The notes beneath the pieces are model-generated. The model did no database searches and had not been told where the DNA came from. It worked only from the letters and a program-made list of their open reading frames with translations. Source: Clostridiales bacterium UBA1206 (GTDB taxonomy: Bacteria; Bacillota; Clostridia; Oscillospirales; CAG-382). From it: a DNA stretch of 64,000 nucleotides. Within the stretch, counting starts at the first letter, position 1. Every line of letters begins with the position of its first letter. Location of the stretch: contig DBXS01000025.1 in assembly GCA_002310055.1 (NCBI GenBank), forward strand, positions 12,992-76,991. The letters run 5' to 3'. A program made the translations under genes and the position numbers. Shown piece after piece: positions 55,166 to 63,971 of the stretch.

Positions 55166-55882
55166 TTATCTGCCCAGCAGCCAGGCGATCAGGTCGTGTT
55201 CGGCGAACCATTTGAACACGTAGGTCTTTTCGGGGTCTATGCGCATAAAGAATTCCGAACCCTTCGCCTGCAGGTACGGCAGCGCGTGATTCACTACGTA
55301 GACGAACGCGCTCACGTATATCACCGCCATAATAAGCCCCAGAAGCACGCCCAGCGCGGTGTTTGCCTGCTTGAGCACGGGCAGCACGAATATCTTATCC
55401 AGCACGAACCCCAGCAGCCGCACGGCTATGAGCGTCCCGAAGAACAGCGCTATGAACGAAAGCACCGAGGCGATCATATCTATAAGCGGGTCCGAAACGA
55501 AATTCACCAGCTTTTCCCTTAGTTCGTCGGTGCGCTCGTGGCGCCACTGCTGCCAGGTCTTTTCGAATTCCGAAGTCTCTACTCCGAGTATCTGCAGAAT
55601 CTCTATGAATTTGGGCGATTCCTTTACCTCGTTGGGGTCGTATTCGTCTTCCTCGGAAGAAACTATCTCGGCGAGCCGGTCGTTCATTTTTTCGCGCACC
55701 GTTTCGCAGGTCTTGCTTTCGAGCATATAGGTCTTGAGCTTGCCGAAGAACAGCACGACCGCAACTATCGCGAGTATCACGCTGCCCACTTTGATGAGCG
55801 ATTTGAAAAATCCGCGTTTTCCGCATACGAAAACGGTTATCAGAACTATCGCTATCACCAGAACGTCAAGAATGGCGCTCAT
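55166..55882 (-). CDS. CvpA family membrane protein
   Basis: The 238-residue protein has the CvpA pattern: an N-terminal span (ILDVLVIAIVLITVFVCGKRGFFKSL, starting at about residue 4), further spans at about 25-45, 125-150 and 168-195, and the family end YAFVYVVNHALPYL-type helix. CvpA proteins are needed for colicin V export in E. coli and for some envelope functions; their general role is unclear. I chose the ATG eight bases behind GGAGG. A GTG three codons upstream overlaps that ribosome-binding site. Confidence 0.8.
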   Translation of the reverse strand: MSAILDVLVIAIVLITVFVCGKRGFFKSLIKVGSVILAIVAVVLFFGKLKTYMLESKTCETVREKMNDRLAEIVSSEEDEYDPNEVKESPKFIEILQILGVETSEFEKTWQQWRHERTDELREKLVNFVSDPLIDMIASVLSFIALFFGTLIAVRLLGFVLDKIFVLPVLKQANTALGVLLGLIMAVIYVSAFVYVVNHALPYLQAKGSEFFMRIDPEKTYVFKWFAEHDLIAWLLGR

Positions 55883-55898
55883 ATAAAACACCTCCGTA

Positions 55899-57137
55899 TC
55901 AAGGGGCGAGCGCGGAACGGAACACCGCTTTGCCCTGGTATATCATAATTATCATCCCCGAATCGGGGTCGTATATCGAACAGGCGTAAAGGTTGCCCAC
56001 CTGTTCGGCCGACGCGTCCTTGCCCGTCGCGGCGTCCACGGCGTGCAGCTCGCCCGCGGCGAACACGTACGCCCTGCCGTTTATCATATCTATGCGGCTC
56101 ACGTCGCTGTTGTAGCTCGTTTCGGATATCGCGTTAAGATCCGAGTCGTAGAACACCACCGTGGTGCCGTTGGAAAGCCCCGCGGTCTGAAAAGCCAGCG
56201 CGCAGACGTCGTCGTTCAGGCAAAACCGCTTTATGTCCTCGGTCTTGAACTTCACGCACGACTGTTCTTCGCCGTTTGCGTCAAAAAGCCTCAGCGCGCA
56301 GTCGGTCAGCAGCAGATATCCGCCGTCTTCGCGGAAATACGCTTTCCACGGTATTTCGCCGGGAAACTTGTGCAGCCGGTAGTTTTGGGCGTCGTTCACG
56401 TCGAACACGTACAGCTCGCCCAGATAGTCGCCGGCTTGCGTGCTGTTCACGGTGCACGCCGCCGCGCTTTTGCCGTCGGGCGATATGGCTATGCCCGAAA
56501 CGTATTTGTCGGCGAAGTAATAGTCGAATATTTTGCGGAATTCGGGATCGTATATCTCTATCCCCGCGCGGTAGCCGTCGGCGGCGGTGAGTATGGCGTA
56601 TCTGCCGGTCGACGCCGAAGAGCACAGGTCGTTTATGGGATATTTCGCCTTGTGCGTGTAGATGCGCGCGTAGACGGTGTAGGCGTTCAGCTCGTACGAG
56701 CCGCGGTCGCACACCAGCAGGTTGTGGTTGCTCGCAACGCACATCGGGTCGTTCATAAAGTCGCGCTCGCGTAAGAACCGCTCGCCGCTTTTGTCAAAAA
56801 TCTGCACGCCGTTGCTGTCGCATATCACAAGGTCGCCGCTTATCATCATCGCGCGCGTCCCGGGCGAAGCGTCGAATTCTATCTGCGCGCCGTCGGCGAT
56901 CTCCGTATCCATATCGATAGACATAAACTTCAGCATATACCTGAAGTTTTCCACGTTGAGCTGGTCGCTGTAGAACGTGAATCCGCCTATGACGAATAAT
57001 ATCAGCCCGAGCAGCATAATATATTTGAGCTTGCTCATCCGCCTGCCCAGGACCTCGTAGTAGTTGAGTTCGGGTTCGGGCAACTCGTAAGACGGATCGC
57101 GTTTCTTTTTATTTGAAAAGATCGAAAAAGCACCCAT
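55899..57137 (-). CDS. Membrane-anchored beta-propeller-like protein (DUF5711-like)
   Basis: The 412-residue protein has a cytoplasmic N-terminus (1-36), one span (about 38-57, IMLLGLILFVIGGFTFY) and an extracytoplasmic region made of repeated beta-strand units (ISGDLVICDSNGVQIFD, RYAILTAADGY, GIAISPDGKSAAAC). This suggests a seven-bladed propeller of WD40/YVTN type. I believe it belongs to DUF5711, known in Clostridia. No function is known. It lies 16 bases upstream of cvpA and three bases after truA, so it probably shares their message. Confidence 0.65.
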   Translation of the reverse strand: MGAFSIFSNKKKRDPSYELPEPELNYYEVLGRRMSKLKYIMLLGLILFVIGGFTFYSDQLNVENFRYMLKFMSIDMDTEIADGAQIEFDASPGTRAMMISGDLVICDSNGVQIFDKSGERFLRERDFMNDPMCVASNHNLLVCDRGSYELNAYTVYARIYTHKAKYPINDLCSSASTGRYAILTAADGYRAGIEIYDPEFRKIFDYYFADKYVSGIAISPDGKSAAACTVNSTQAGDYLGELYVFDVNDAQNYRLHKFPGEIPWKAYFREDGGYLLLTDCALRLFDANGEEQSCVKFKTEDIKRFCLNDDVCALAFQTAGLSNGTTVVFYDSDLNAISETSYNSDVSRIDMINGRAYVFAAGELHAVDAATGKDASAEQVGNLYACSIYDPDSGMIIMIYQGKAVFRSALAP

Positions 57138-57140
57138 CGT

Positions 57141-57869
57141 TCAGTAAAACACCCTGTTCAGAAAAAGTCCGTGCGCGGGCGCGGTCCGCCCGGCGGCTTT
57201 TCTTTCCTTTTGTTCCAGTATCTGCGGTATATCGGCTTTTATCCTGCCGGAAAGCGTGTCGAGCACGGTGCCGACCATTATCCTCACCATATTGTACAGG
57301 AATCCGTTCGCCGTGACGAATATCTTAACGACGTCGCCCTCGCGCTCGGCGCGGAATTCGGTGACCGTGCGCACCGTGTCGGTTATCTTGCTGTGTGCCG
57401 CCATAAACGACCTGAAATCGTGCGTGCCTATGAATTCGGCGCCTATACGGTTTATCTCGTTCACGTCCAGCGGCTTTTTGTAAAGGTAAGCCATATCCGG
57501 CTCAAACGGATCCTTTATGTACGAATTGCGTATGACGTAGACGTACTGCTTGCCTTTGGAAGAATAGCGCGAATGGAAATCGTCTTCCACCGTCAGCGCC
57601 TTCAGCACCGAAATATCGTCGGGCAGGCGCAGATTCAAAGCCAGCGGCAGTTTTCCGTTTTCTATGCCGGCGAGCGAGTCTATGTGGCAGTAATATTCCA
57701 GCGCGTGCACGCCCGAATCGGTGCGGCTGCAGCCGGAAAGCTTTACTTTTCTGCCAAGCAGGTCTTCTACGGCGTTCTGCAGCGTCTTCTGGACCGAAGG
57801 GAACTTATCCTGTACCTGCCAGCCCGCGTAGCGCGTGCCCTTGTAAGCGATTATAAAGGCGGTCTTCAT
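57141..57869 (-). CDS. truA: tRNA pseudouridine(38-40) synthase TruA
   Basis: TruA makes pseudouridine at positions 38-40 of the tRNA anticodon stem. The 242-residue protein has the start IAYKGTRYAGWQVQ, the catalytic aspartate in SGCSRTDSGVHAL, and the C-terminal FLYNMVRIMVGTVLD and KERKAAGRTAPAHGLFL stretches. Length and motif order are standard. Its start overlaps the ecfT stop by one base (TAATG). The grouping ecfA-ecfT-truA is common in Firmicutes, where it often precedes rplM-rpsI; those two are missing here. Confidence 0.95.
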   Translation of the reverse strand: MKTAFIIAYKGTRYAGWQVQDKFPSVQKTLQNAVEDLLGRKVKLSGCSRTDSGVHALEYYCHIDSLAGIENGKLPLALNLRLPDDISVLKALTVEDDFHSRYSSKGKQYVYVIRNSYIKDPFEPDMAYLYKKPLDVNEINRIGAEFIGTHDFRSFMAAHSKITDTVRTVTEFRAEREGDVVKIFVTANGFLYNMVRIMVGTVLDTLSGRIKADIPQILEQKERKAAGRTAPAHGLFLNRVFY

Positions 57870-58681
57870 TATATTATCTCATATCCGTTCAAAAAGAATA
57901 CTCCCACGCATATGCCCAGCATAAGGAAAAGAAAGATGAAATCCCGCGCGGTGCAGTGCAGGACTTTCATACGCGTCCTGCCTTTGCCGCCGGTGTAAAG
58001 GCGGCATTCCATCGCCTCGGCGAGCTCCAGCGCGCGCCGCACCGCCGAATAGAACAGCGGCACGAGTATGGGGATCAGCGCCTTTACCCGCTTGATGAGT
58101 CCGCCGGTGTCGAACGACACCCCGCGCGATTTCTGCGCCGAAATTATCTTTTCGGTCTCTTCCACCAGCGTGGGGATAAAGCGCAGCGCGATGGTCAGTA
58201 TCATCGAAAAATCGTGCACCGGAACTCCGATGAAGCGCAGCGGCGAAAGCACGCGCTCCAGACCGTCGGTCATATCGAGCGGCGAAGTGGTGTAGGTCAG
58301 TATGACCGAAGTCCCCATCACCAGGCAGATCAGCCGCAGCATAAGCATAACGGAATTGATTATGCCTTCTTTATATATGTGTATGAATTTCCATTCCCAA
58401 AGCAGCGTTTCGCCTTTTACGAAAAAGAGGTTGATTATGGCGGTGAACGCAAGTATGAACGCCAGCGGCTTTACCGAACGGAGGATTATTTTTACGTTGA
58501 TGCGCGAAAGCGCCACGAGTATCGCGGTCAGCGCCAGCACCGCGGCGAATGAAGCCGTGGAAGAAGACGCCAGCACCGTGACGAGAAAAACTATGAGTAT
58601 TATTATCTTAAAACGCGCGTCGGTCCTGTGGAGCAGGGAATTGCCCGGGAAGAACTGTCCGGCGGTGATGTCTTTTATCAT
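57869..58681 (-). CDS. ecfT: ECF transporter transmembrane component EcfT
   Basis: EcfT couples the two EcfA ATPases to vitamin-binding S components in group II ECF importers. The 270-residue protein starts MIKDITAGQFFPGNSLLHRTDAR, the typical EcfT opening, then about five membrane spans. The coupling helices carry SRINVK and the Ala-Arg-Gly-type motif (SAQKSRGV), with a second at RALELAEAMECR. I chose the ATG that overlaps the ecfA stop behind GGAGG over an in-frame start 23 codons upstream inside ecfA. Confidence 0.93.
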   Translation of the reverse strand: MIKDITAGQFFPGNSLLHRTDARFKIIILIVFLVTVLASSSTASFAAVLALTAILVALSRINVKIILRSVKPLAFILAFTAIINLFFVKGETLLWEWKFIHIYKEGIINSVMLMLRLICLVMGTSVILTYTTSPLDMTDGLERVLSPLRFIGVPVHDFSMILTIALRFIPTLVEETEKIISAQKSRGVSFDTGGLIKRVKALIPILVPLFYSAVRRALELAEAMECRLYTGGKGRTRMKVLHCTARDFIFLFLMLGICVGVFFLNGYEII

Positions 58682-60420
58682 TCTCCCACCTCCGGTCCCA
58701 CGTACGGCAGCAGCGTCTTCACCGCGTAGTCCACGGTGTAGATATCGCACCTTTCGCTCTTTGCACGTTTTTTCAGCTCCAGAAACAGACGCGTTATCTG
58801 CGGGACGTCGAGCGACGCGGAAAACAGTTTTTCGGCGTTGGCGAATATCTCCTGCGGGGTACCCTGCATAAAGATCTCGCCCTCTTTGAGCACGACTATG
58901 TTATCGGAATACCGCGCCACGTCTTCCATGCTGTGGCTTATCAGCAGCATCGTCGCGCCCTCGCCGTCGCGGTAGCCGCACAGGCCGCGGAAGATCTCTT
59001 CCTTGCCCTGCGGATCCAGCCCCGCCGCCGGCTCGTCGAGCACCAGCACCTGCGGACGCATGGCTATGACGCCGGCTATGGCGGCGCGGCGTTTCTGACC
59101 GCCGGATATCTCGAACGGCGACATTCCGAGCGTATCGCCGTCTATGCCGCAGAACCTCGCGGCGAGCGACACGCGTTCTTCCGTCTCTTCGTCCCCCAAC
59201 CCCATGTTGCGCGGGCCGAACGCAATGTCGCGCTTTACGGTGTCTTCGAACAGCTGGTATTCGGGATACTGGAACACCAGACCCACTTTGAATCTCGCGG
59301 CGTTGGTGAACTGCTTGCTCTGGTTTATGTCCTCGCCTTCCAGATACACCGTTCCGCTTTCGGGCTTGAGCAGCCCGTTGAGCAGCATGGCGAGCGTGGA
59401 TTTTCCGCTGCCGGTGTGGCCGATTATGCCGGTGATCTTCCCCTTGGGGAATTCCACGTTTATATCTTTCAGCGCCACTTTTTCAAACGGGGTCCCGGCG
59501 CCGTAGCGCACGGTGACGTTTTCCAGTTTGAGCGCGGCGTCCGGCTTCGCGGCGCCGTTTTCAACGTCGCTTTCCGCATACGGAATGGGGGATCGTATGA
59601 GCTTTTCCAGCTTATCCGCCGCTTCCATCGCGTGCAGGACGTCGGTCGGCGTATCTTTGCCGGCTTTGCCCAGCTTATACATCAGCTCGGTCACCTGCGG
59701 CACCGCGAGGTGCGATCCGAGCACGCGCTCCACCTGCGAAAACACCTGCAAAGGAGTTCCGTCGGCGGTTATGCGCCCCTCGTTCATCACGAGCACGCGG
59801 TCGGCTTCCACCGCCTCGTTCATATGATGGGTGATGGATATGACGGTTATGCCTTTTTCGCGGTTGAGCTTTTTCATCGTCTCAACTATGTCGCGCTGGC
59901 CGGAAGGGTCGAGCATGGAAGTCGATTCGTCGAATATTATGCATTCGGGCTCCATCGCGAGTATGCCGGCTATCGCCACGCGCTGTTTCTGCCCGCCCGA
60001 AAGCTTGTAGGTGGAATGCTTTGCGTATTCGGTCATCCCCACGGCGGCGAGCACCTCGTCCACGCGGGCGCGTATCTCCGCCGAAGGCACGCCCAGGTTT
60101 TCGGGCGCAAAGGCAACGTCTTCCTCCACCACCGAAGCCACTATCTGGTTATCGGGGTTCTGAAAGACCATCCCGCATTTTTTGCGTATGTCGTATTCGC
60201 GTTCCTCGTCGTCGGTGCGCATGCCCGCCACTTCCACAAAGCCGGAGGCGGGCGCGAGCATTCCGCACAAAAGCTTTGCGAGCGTGGATTTTCCGCTGCC
60301 GTTGTGGCCGATGATCGCGGTGAAAGTGCCTTTTTCTATTGAAAGCGATACGCCGTTTATGACGGTGGGCAGATCTTCTCTGTATCTGAAGCAAAGATCG
60401 TGCGCTTCTAAAAATGCCAT
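58678..60420 (-). CDS. ECF transporter ATPase, EcfA1 and EcfA2 fused in one chain
   Basis: The 580-residue protein contains two complete ABC ATPase domains. The first (about 1-245) has GHNGSGKST, a Q-loop in VFQNPDNQ, LSGGQKQRV and DESTSMLDP (EcfA1-like). The second (about 300-550) has GHTGSGKST, VFQYPEYQLFED, ISGGQKRRA and DEPAAGLDP (EcfA2-like). The linker of about 50 residues (245-298) is Asp/Glu/Ala-rich. In most Firmicutes these are two genes, ecfA1 and ecfA2. No frameshift or internal stop is seen, so the fusion looks genuine. It is followed by ecfT with a four-base overlap. Confidence 0.92.
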   Translation of the reverse strand: MAFLEAHDLCFRYREDLPTVINGVSLSIEKGTFTAIIGHNGSGKSTLAKLLCGMLAPASGFVEVAGMRTDDEEREYDIRKKCGMVFQNPDNQIVASVVEEDVAFAPENLGVPSAEIRARVDEVLAAVGMTEYAKHSTYKLSGGQKQRVAIAGILAMEPECIIFDESTSMLDPSGQRDIVETMKKLNREKGITVISITHHMNEAVEADRVLVMNEGRITADGTPLQVFSQVERVLGSHLAVPQVTELMYKLGKAGKDTPTDVLHAMEAADKLEKLIRSPIPYAESDVENGAAKPDAALKLENVTVRYGAGTPFEKVALKDINVEFPKGKITGIIGHTGSGKSTLAMLLNGLLKPESGTVYLEGEDINQSKQFTNAARFKVGLVFQYPEYQLFEDTVKRDIAFGPRNMGLGDEETEERVSLAARFCGIDGDTLGMSPFEISGGQKRRAAIAGVIAMRPQVLVLDEPAAGLDPQGKEEIFRGLCGYRDGEGATMLLISHSMEDVARYSDNIVVLKEGEIFMQGTPQEIFANAEKLFSASLDVPQITRLFLELKKRAKSERCDIYTVDYAVKTLLPYVGPEVGE

Positions 60421-60450
60421 TGTGTTTTTCCTTGTGTTTTGCAGTATAGT

Positions 60451-61308
60451 TTATTCCGCCTGCCAGCGCGCCGCGCTGCCGCAGGGAAGATATAATCCGC
60501 TTTGTTTTACTTTGAGCCCTATCTCGTCCGCGCACACCGCGCCGCCGAAACGGGGTACGAGCGTTTTGTTCAGTATGTACCCGCACACCGAAGGCGAAAG
60601 CCCGGCCGTGTAGGAATTGAGTATGACGAACGACGGCTTTTCGCAAAGCACGCCGCTTATCGAGTTGACGAGCTCGTCGAGCCGTTCTTCCAGCACCCAT
60701 TTTTCGCCGCGGGGGCCGCGGCCGAACGAGGGCGGGTCGAGTATTACGGCGTCGTAGTACGAACCGCGCCTCTTTTCGCGTTCCACGAATTTAAGGCAGT
60801 CGTCCACGATGAACCGCACCGAATCGCCGGGCAGCGAAGAGAGCGCGGCGTTCTGCTTTGCGCGCGCGACCATCCCTTTGGAAGCGTCCACGTGGCACAC
60901 GAACGCGCCCGCGTCCGCCGCCGCCGCGGTGGCTCCGCCGGTGTAGGCGAACAGGTTCAGCACCTTAAGCCGCCTGCCGGCTATGACGCCGCGCATATAT
61001 TCCCAGTTTGCGGCCTGCTCAGGGAACAGCCCCGTGTGCTTGAACCCCATGGGCGAAAGCAGGAATTTAAGGCGCCCGTACGAAACGGTCCATTCCTCCG
61101 GCACGTCCTTTTTTATCCATTCGCCGCCGCCGGAAGAGGAACGGCGGTACACCGCGTCGGGCTTTTTCCACAGCGGGTGTTTCTTTTCGCCTTTCCATAT
61201 CACCTGCGGATCGGGGCGGATCAGTATGTATTCGCCCCAGCGCTCCAGACGTTCGCCGTCCGAAGCGTCGAGCAGTTCGTAATCGGTCCAGTTATCTGCT
61301 TTGAACAT
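60451..61308 (-). CDS. Class I SAM-dependent methyltransferase (RlmI/RlmK-like)
   Basis: The 285-residue protein has the SAM-binding motif NLFAYTGGATAAAADAG (about 131-147), then HVDASKGMVARAKQNA and the catalytic-loop DPPSFGRGP (about 202), a set typical of 23S rRNA cytosine/guanine methyltransferases of the RlmI/RlmK(L) group. The N-terminal PUA-type domain of RlmI is absent or reduced. The exact target base is not clear. It lies 17 bases after ruvB and 30 bases before ecfA. Confidence 0.83.
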   Translation of the reverse strand: MFKADNWTDYELLDASDGERLERWGEYILIRPDPQVIWKGEKKHPLWKKPDAVYRRSSSGGGEWIKKDVPEEWTVSYGRLKFLLSPMGFKHTGLFPEQAANWEYMRGVIAGRRLKVLNLFAYTGGATAAAADAGAFVCHVDASKGMVARAKQNAALSSLPGDSVRFIVDDCLKFVEREKRRGSYYDAVILDPPSFGRGPRGEKWVLEERLDELVNSISGVLCEKPSFVILNSYTAGLSPSVCGYILNKTLVPRFGGAVCADEIGLKVKQSGLYLPCGSAARWQAE

Positions 61309-61325
61309 TTTTTATCCTTATCCGT

Positions 61326-62429
61326 TCAATTATCGTTGGGGTCGCCGAACGAAAGCTGGTCGGCGTTTCCGCGCGTTTCCTTCCTCGGCGCCTGCAGACC
61401 CAGATGCCTGTACGCCGAAGCCGTCGCCATACGTCCGCGCGGAGTGCGGTTCAAGAACCCGAGTCTCAGCAGGTACGGCTCGTAAACGTCTTCCAGCGTC
61501 ACGCTTTCTTCGCCTATTATCGCCGAAAGCGTTTCCAGCCCCACGGGGCCGCCGTCGAAGTGCTTGATTATAGCGGTAAGCATCCTGCGGTCCACGGCGT
61601 CCAGCCCCAGCTCGTCCACGTCAAGCGAACGCAGCGCGGTGTCGGAAATATCGCGCGTTATGGTGCCGTCGCCCATCACGGTGGCAAAGTCGCGCACGCG
61701 TTTGAGGAAACGGTTGGCTATACGCGGAGTCCCGCGCGAACGGCGCGCTATCTCGTACGCGCCTTCCGGGGTGATGCCGGTCTCCAGTATCCCCGCCGAG
61801 CGCGTGACTATGCGCGCAAGCTCCTCGGGCTCGTAAAGATCCAGCCTGAAACTCATCCCGAACCTGTCTCTGAGCGGCGCCGAAAGCCGCCCGGCGCGCG
61901 TGGTGGCGCCTATGAGCGTGAACTTTTTGAGCGGTATCCGCACCGAGCGCGCCCCGGGCCCCTTGCCCACCATAATGTCTATGGCAAAGTCTTCCATCGC
62001 GGGGTAGAGCACCTCTTCCACCGGCCGCGGAAGGCGGTGGATCTCGTCTATGAACAGTATGTCGTTGGGCTCCATCGCCGTGAGCAGAGCGGCGAGATCG
62101 CCGATCTTTTCAATAGCGGGGCCGGAAGTGATCTTAAGGTTCACTCCCAGTTCGGAAGCGATGATGCACGAAAGCGTGGTCTTGCCCAGGCCTGGGGGCC
62201 CGTGGAGCAAAACGTGGTCCAGGCTGTCGCCGCGCTGGCGGCACGCTTCCAGAAAAACGCGCAGGTTTTGTTTTACCTTTTCCTGACCCACGTATTCGTC
62301 CAGCGTGCGCGGGCGGAGCGATATTTCGTTTTCGGCGTCTTCTTCGGTGAATTCGCCGCCGGTGATGCGCGATTCAAAATCGTAGCCGTTGTCTGCTCCG
62401 TCGTATGGAGCGTTCTGATTTATGGGCAT
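61326..62429 (-). CDS. ruvB: Holliday junction branch-migration helicase RuvB
   Basis: RuvB is the AAA+ motor of the RuvAB complex. The 367-residue protein has LRPRTLDEYVGQEKVK, Walker A GPPGLGKTTL, Walker B ILFIDEIHRL, sensor GATTRAGRLSAPLRDRFG, and the C-terminal winged helix with EPYLLRLGFLNRTPRGR. It has an N-terminal extension of about 30 residues and a C-terminal tail of about 20. It follows ruvA by 21 bases behind GGAGG. Confidence 0.97.
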   Translation of the reverse strand: MPINQNAPYDGADNGYDFESRITGGEFTEEDAENEISLRPRTLDEYVGQEKVKQNLRVFLEACRQRGDSLDHVLLHGPPGLGKTTLSCIIASELGVNLKITSGPAIEKIGDLAALLTAMEPNDILFIDEIHRLPRPVEEVLYPAMEDFAIDIMVGKGPGARSVRIPLKKFTLIGATTRAGRLSAPLRDRFGMSFRLDLYEPEELARIVTRSAGILETGITPEGAYEIARRSRGTPRIANRFLKRVRDFATVMGDGTITRDISDTALRSLDVDELGLDAVDRRMLTAIIKHFDGGPVGLETLSAIIGEESVTLEDVYEPYLLRLGFLNRTPRGRMATASAYRHLGLQAPRKETRGNADQLSFGDPNDN

Positions 62430-62450
62430 GTTCCCTCCGTCTGCTCAAAG

Positions 62451-63032
62451 TCAGCCTAAGCGGTTGAGCTTTTTGAGCGCGTCTTTGATTATATTTTCAA
62501 GCGGCTGGTCGGCGTTTATGCCGCGCAGCGCCTCGGCGGATTCGGCTTTGGAATACCCCATCACCGCCAGCGTGTCGGCGGCGTCCGCCAGCGCCGAAGG
62601 CAAAGGCCCCGCGGCGGCGCCTTCCGTAAGATCCAGCTTGCCTTTGAGTTCTATTATCACTTTCTGCGCGGTCTTCAGCCCCACGCCGTTCGCGCGCGAT
62701 ATCGCCTTTGCGTCGCCGTTTGCCACAAGCGAAGCGAGCGACTGCGGCGTGTAGAGCGAAAGTATCGCCATCGCCGCGCGCGGCCCCACGCCCGAGACCG
62801 AAAGCAGCTTTATAAAGCATTCGCGCTCCTCCTCGGTGTAAAAGCCGAAGAGCTCCATCGCGTCTTCGCGCACGTTCAGGTAGGTGTACAGCTGCGCCTG
62901 CTTGCCGTAAAGCGGCGCGAGCTTTTCGTGCGTGGCGAGCGAGACGTAAAGCATATACCCCACGCCGTTCGCGTCCAGCACCGCAAAATCGGTGCGCAAT
63001 TCGGCGAGCGCGCCCTTTATGTAGTAAAACAT
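62451..63032 (-). CDS. ruvA: Holliday junction DNA-binding protein RuvA
   Basis: RuvA holds the four-way junction for RuvB. The 193-residue protein has the OB-fold start MFYYIKGALAELRTDF, tandem helix-hairpin-helix motifs (LLSVSGVGPRAAMAIL and ISRANGVGLKTAQKVIIELKGKL), and the RuvB-binding C-terminal domain (ALAVMGYSKAESAEALRGI). It lies 14 bases after ruvC behind AAGGAG. Confidence 0.96.
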   Translation of the reverse strand: MFYYIKGALAELRTDFAVLDANGVGYMLYVSLATHEKLAPLYGKQAQLYTYLNVREDAMELFGFYTEEERECFIKLLSVSGVGPRAAMAILSLYTPQSLASLVANGDAKAISRANGVGLKTAQKVIIELKGKLDLTEGAAAGPLPSALADAADTLAVMGYSKAESAEALRGINADQPLENIIKDALKKLNRLG

Positions 63033-63046
63033 ATCAATTTGCTCCT

Positions 63047-63544
63047 TTACTTGTCAAAGATGTTCGGCACCGAACGCATCGCCTGGTTGCCGTGGCATAT
63101 CGCCACCGCCAGCGCGTCGGCGGTATCGTCGGGTCTGGGGTCGGAATCAAGCTTGAGTATGACGCGCGTCATATATATGATCTGCTTTTTTTCCGCCCTG
63201 CCGTAGCCCACCACCGATTGCTTTATCTGCAGCGGGGTGTATTCGTAAATGTCCAGCCCCTGCTTCTGCGCCGCGAGCAGTATCACGCCGCGCGCCTGAG
63301 CCACCGCGACCTCGGTCTTCTGGTTGGTGTTGAAGAACAGCTCCTCCACCGCCATCACGTCGGGTCTGTGCCGCACTATGATATCCGTCAGCTGATCGTA
63401 TATCTGCGCCAGGCGGTTTTCCAGAAGCTGGCGCGGCTTGGTGATTATGGAGCCGTATTCCAGCGCGCGGAACCTGCCGCCGTTCGCTTCGACCACGCCC
63501 ACTCCCACCGTTGCCAGACCGGGGTCTACGCCCAATATAAGCAT
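63047..63544 (-). CDS. ruvC: Holliday junction resolvase RuvC
   Basis: RuvC cuts Holliday junctions. The 165-residue protein has the first catalytic Asp in LGVDPGLATVGVGV, the Glu in VMAVEELFFNTNQKT, and the C-terminal acidic pair in SDPRPDDTADALAVAICH. I chose the ATG at 63544 behind GGAGG; an in-frame ATG 13 codons further upstream has no such site. Its promoter drives ruvCAB and perhaps more of the minus-strand block. Confidence 0.96.
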   Translation of the reverse strand: MLILGVDPGLATVGVGVVEANGGRFRALEYGSIITKPRQLLENRLAQIYDQLTDIIVRHRPDVMAVEELFFNTNQKTEVAVAQARGVILLAAQKQGLDIYEYTPLQIKQSVVGYGRAEKKQIIYMTRVILKLDSDPRPDDTADALAVAICHGNQAMRSVPNIFDK

Positions 63545-63586
63545 ATATACCTCCAAAAAGCGATAATCTGTATATTTTAACACTTT

Positions 63587-63615
63587 ATAATATCACATAT
63601 CAGCCCGGCAGTCAA
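63587..63615 (-). promoter_or_regulatory. Promoter of ruvCAB
   Basis: On the minus strand TTGACT (63615-63610), a 17-base spacer and TATTAT (63592-63587). It is divergent from the acpP promoter in the same 199-base gap. Confidence 0.7.
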
Positions 63616-63675
63616 TAAAATGATTACATAAAATTTGTTAAAAAAGCGAAAACTGCAAAAATTTTTAAAAAGCTA

Positions 63676-63704
63676 TTGCAAATTCGCGCAAACGGTATTA
63701 TTAT
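63676..63704 (+). promoter_or_regulatory. Promoter of acpP
   Basis: TTGCAA at 63676-63681, a 17-base spacer and TATTAT at 63699-63704. A GGAGGA ribosome-binding site lies about eight bases before the ATG at 63744. Confidence 0.65.
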
Positions 63705-63743
63705 ATACGCGCAAGAACACATACACACGCTCCGGAGGAAGAT

Positions 63744-63971
63744 ATGACCAAAGAAGAGATCATTGAACTCATCGCGAAAAAACTGCGCATAGACGTGGAT
63801 TCCATAGAAGACGATTCCAACCTCGTCAACGACCTCGGCGCCGATTCCATAGACCTTGTCGAAATGCTTATGGAAATCGAAAGCGCGCTCGACATCACCG
63901 TTTCCGACGAAGAGGCGGCTGAGCTCAAGACGGTAAGAGACGTGGTCGATTTCATCGAAGAGCACGAGTAA
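63744..63971 (+). CDS. acpP: Acyl carrier protein
   Basis: The 75-residue acidic protein carries fatty-acid intermediates on a phosphopantetheine arm. The attachment serine lies in NDLGADSIDLVEMLMEIE (Ser in DSID; the most common form is DSLD), and the fold has the expected helices 1-4. It is complete within the window, with 29 bases left after the stop in which nothing is seen. The phosphopantetheinyl transferase gene at 7.4 kb encodes a candidate activating enzyme. Confidence 0.95.
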   Translation: MTKEEIIELIAKKLRIDVDSIEDDSNLVNDLGADSIDLVEMLMEIESALDITVSDEEAAELKTVRDVVDFIEEHE

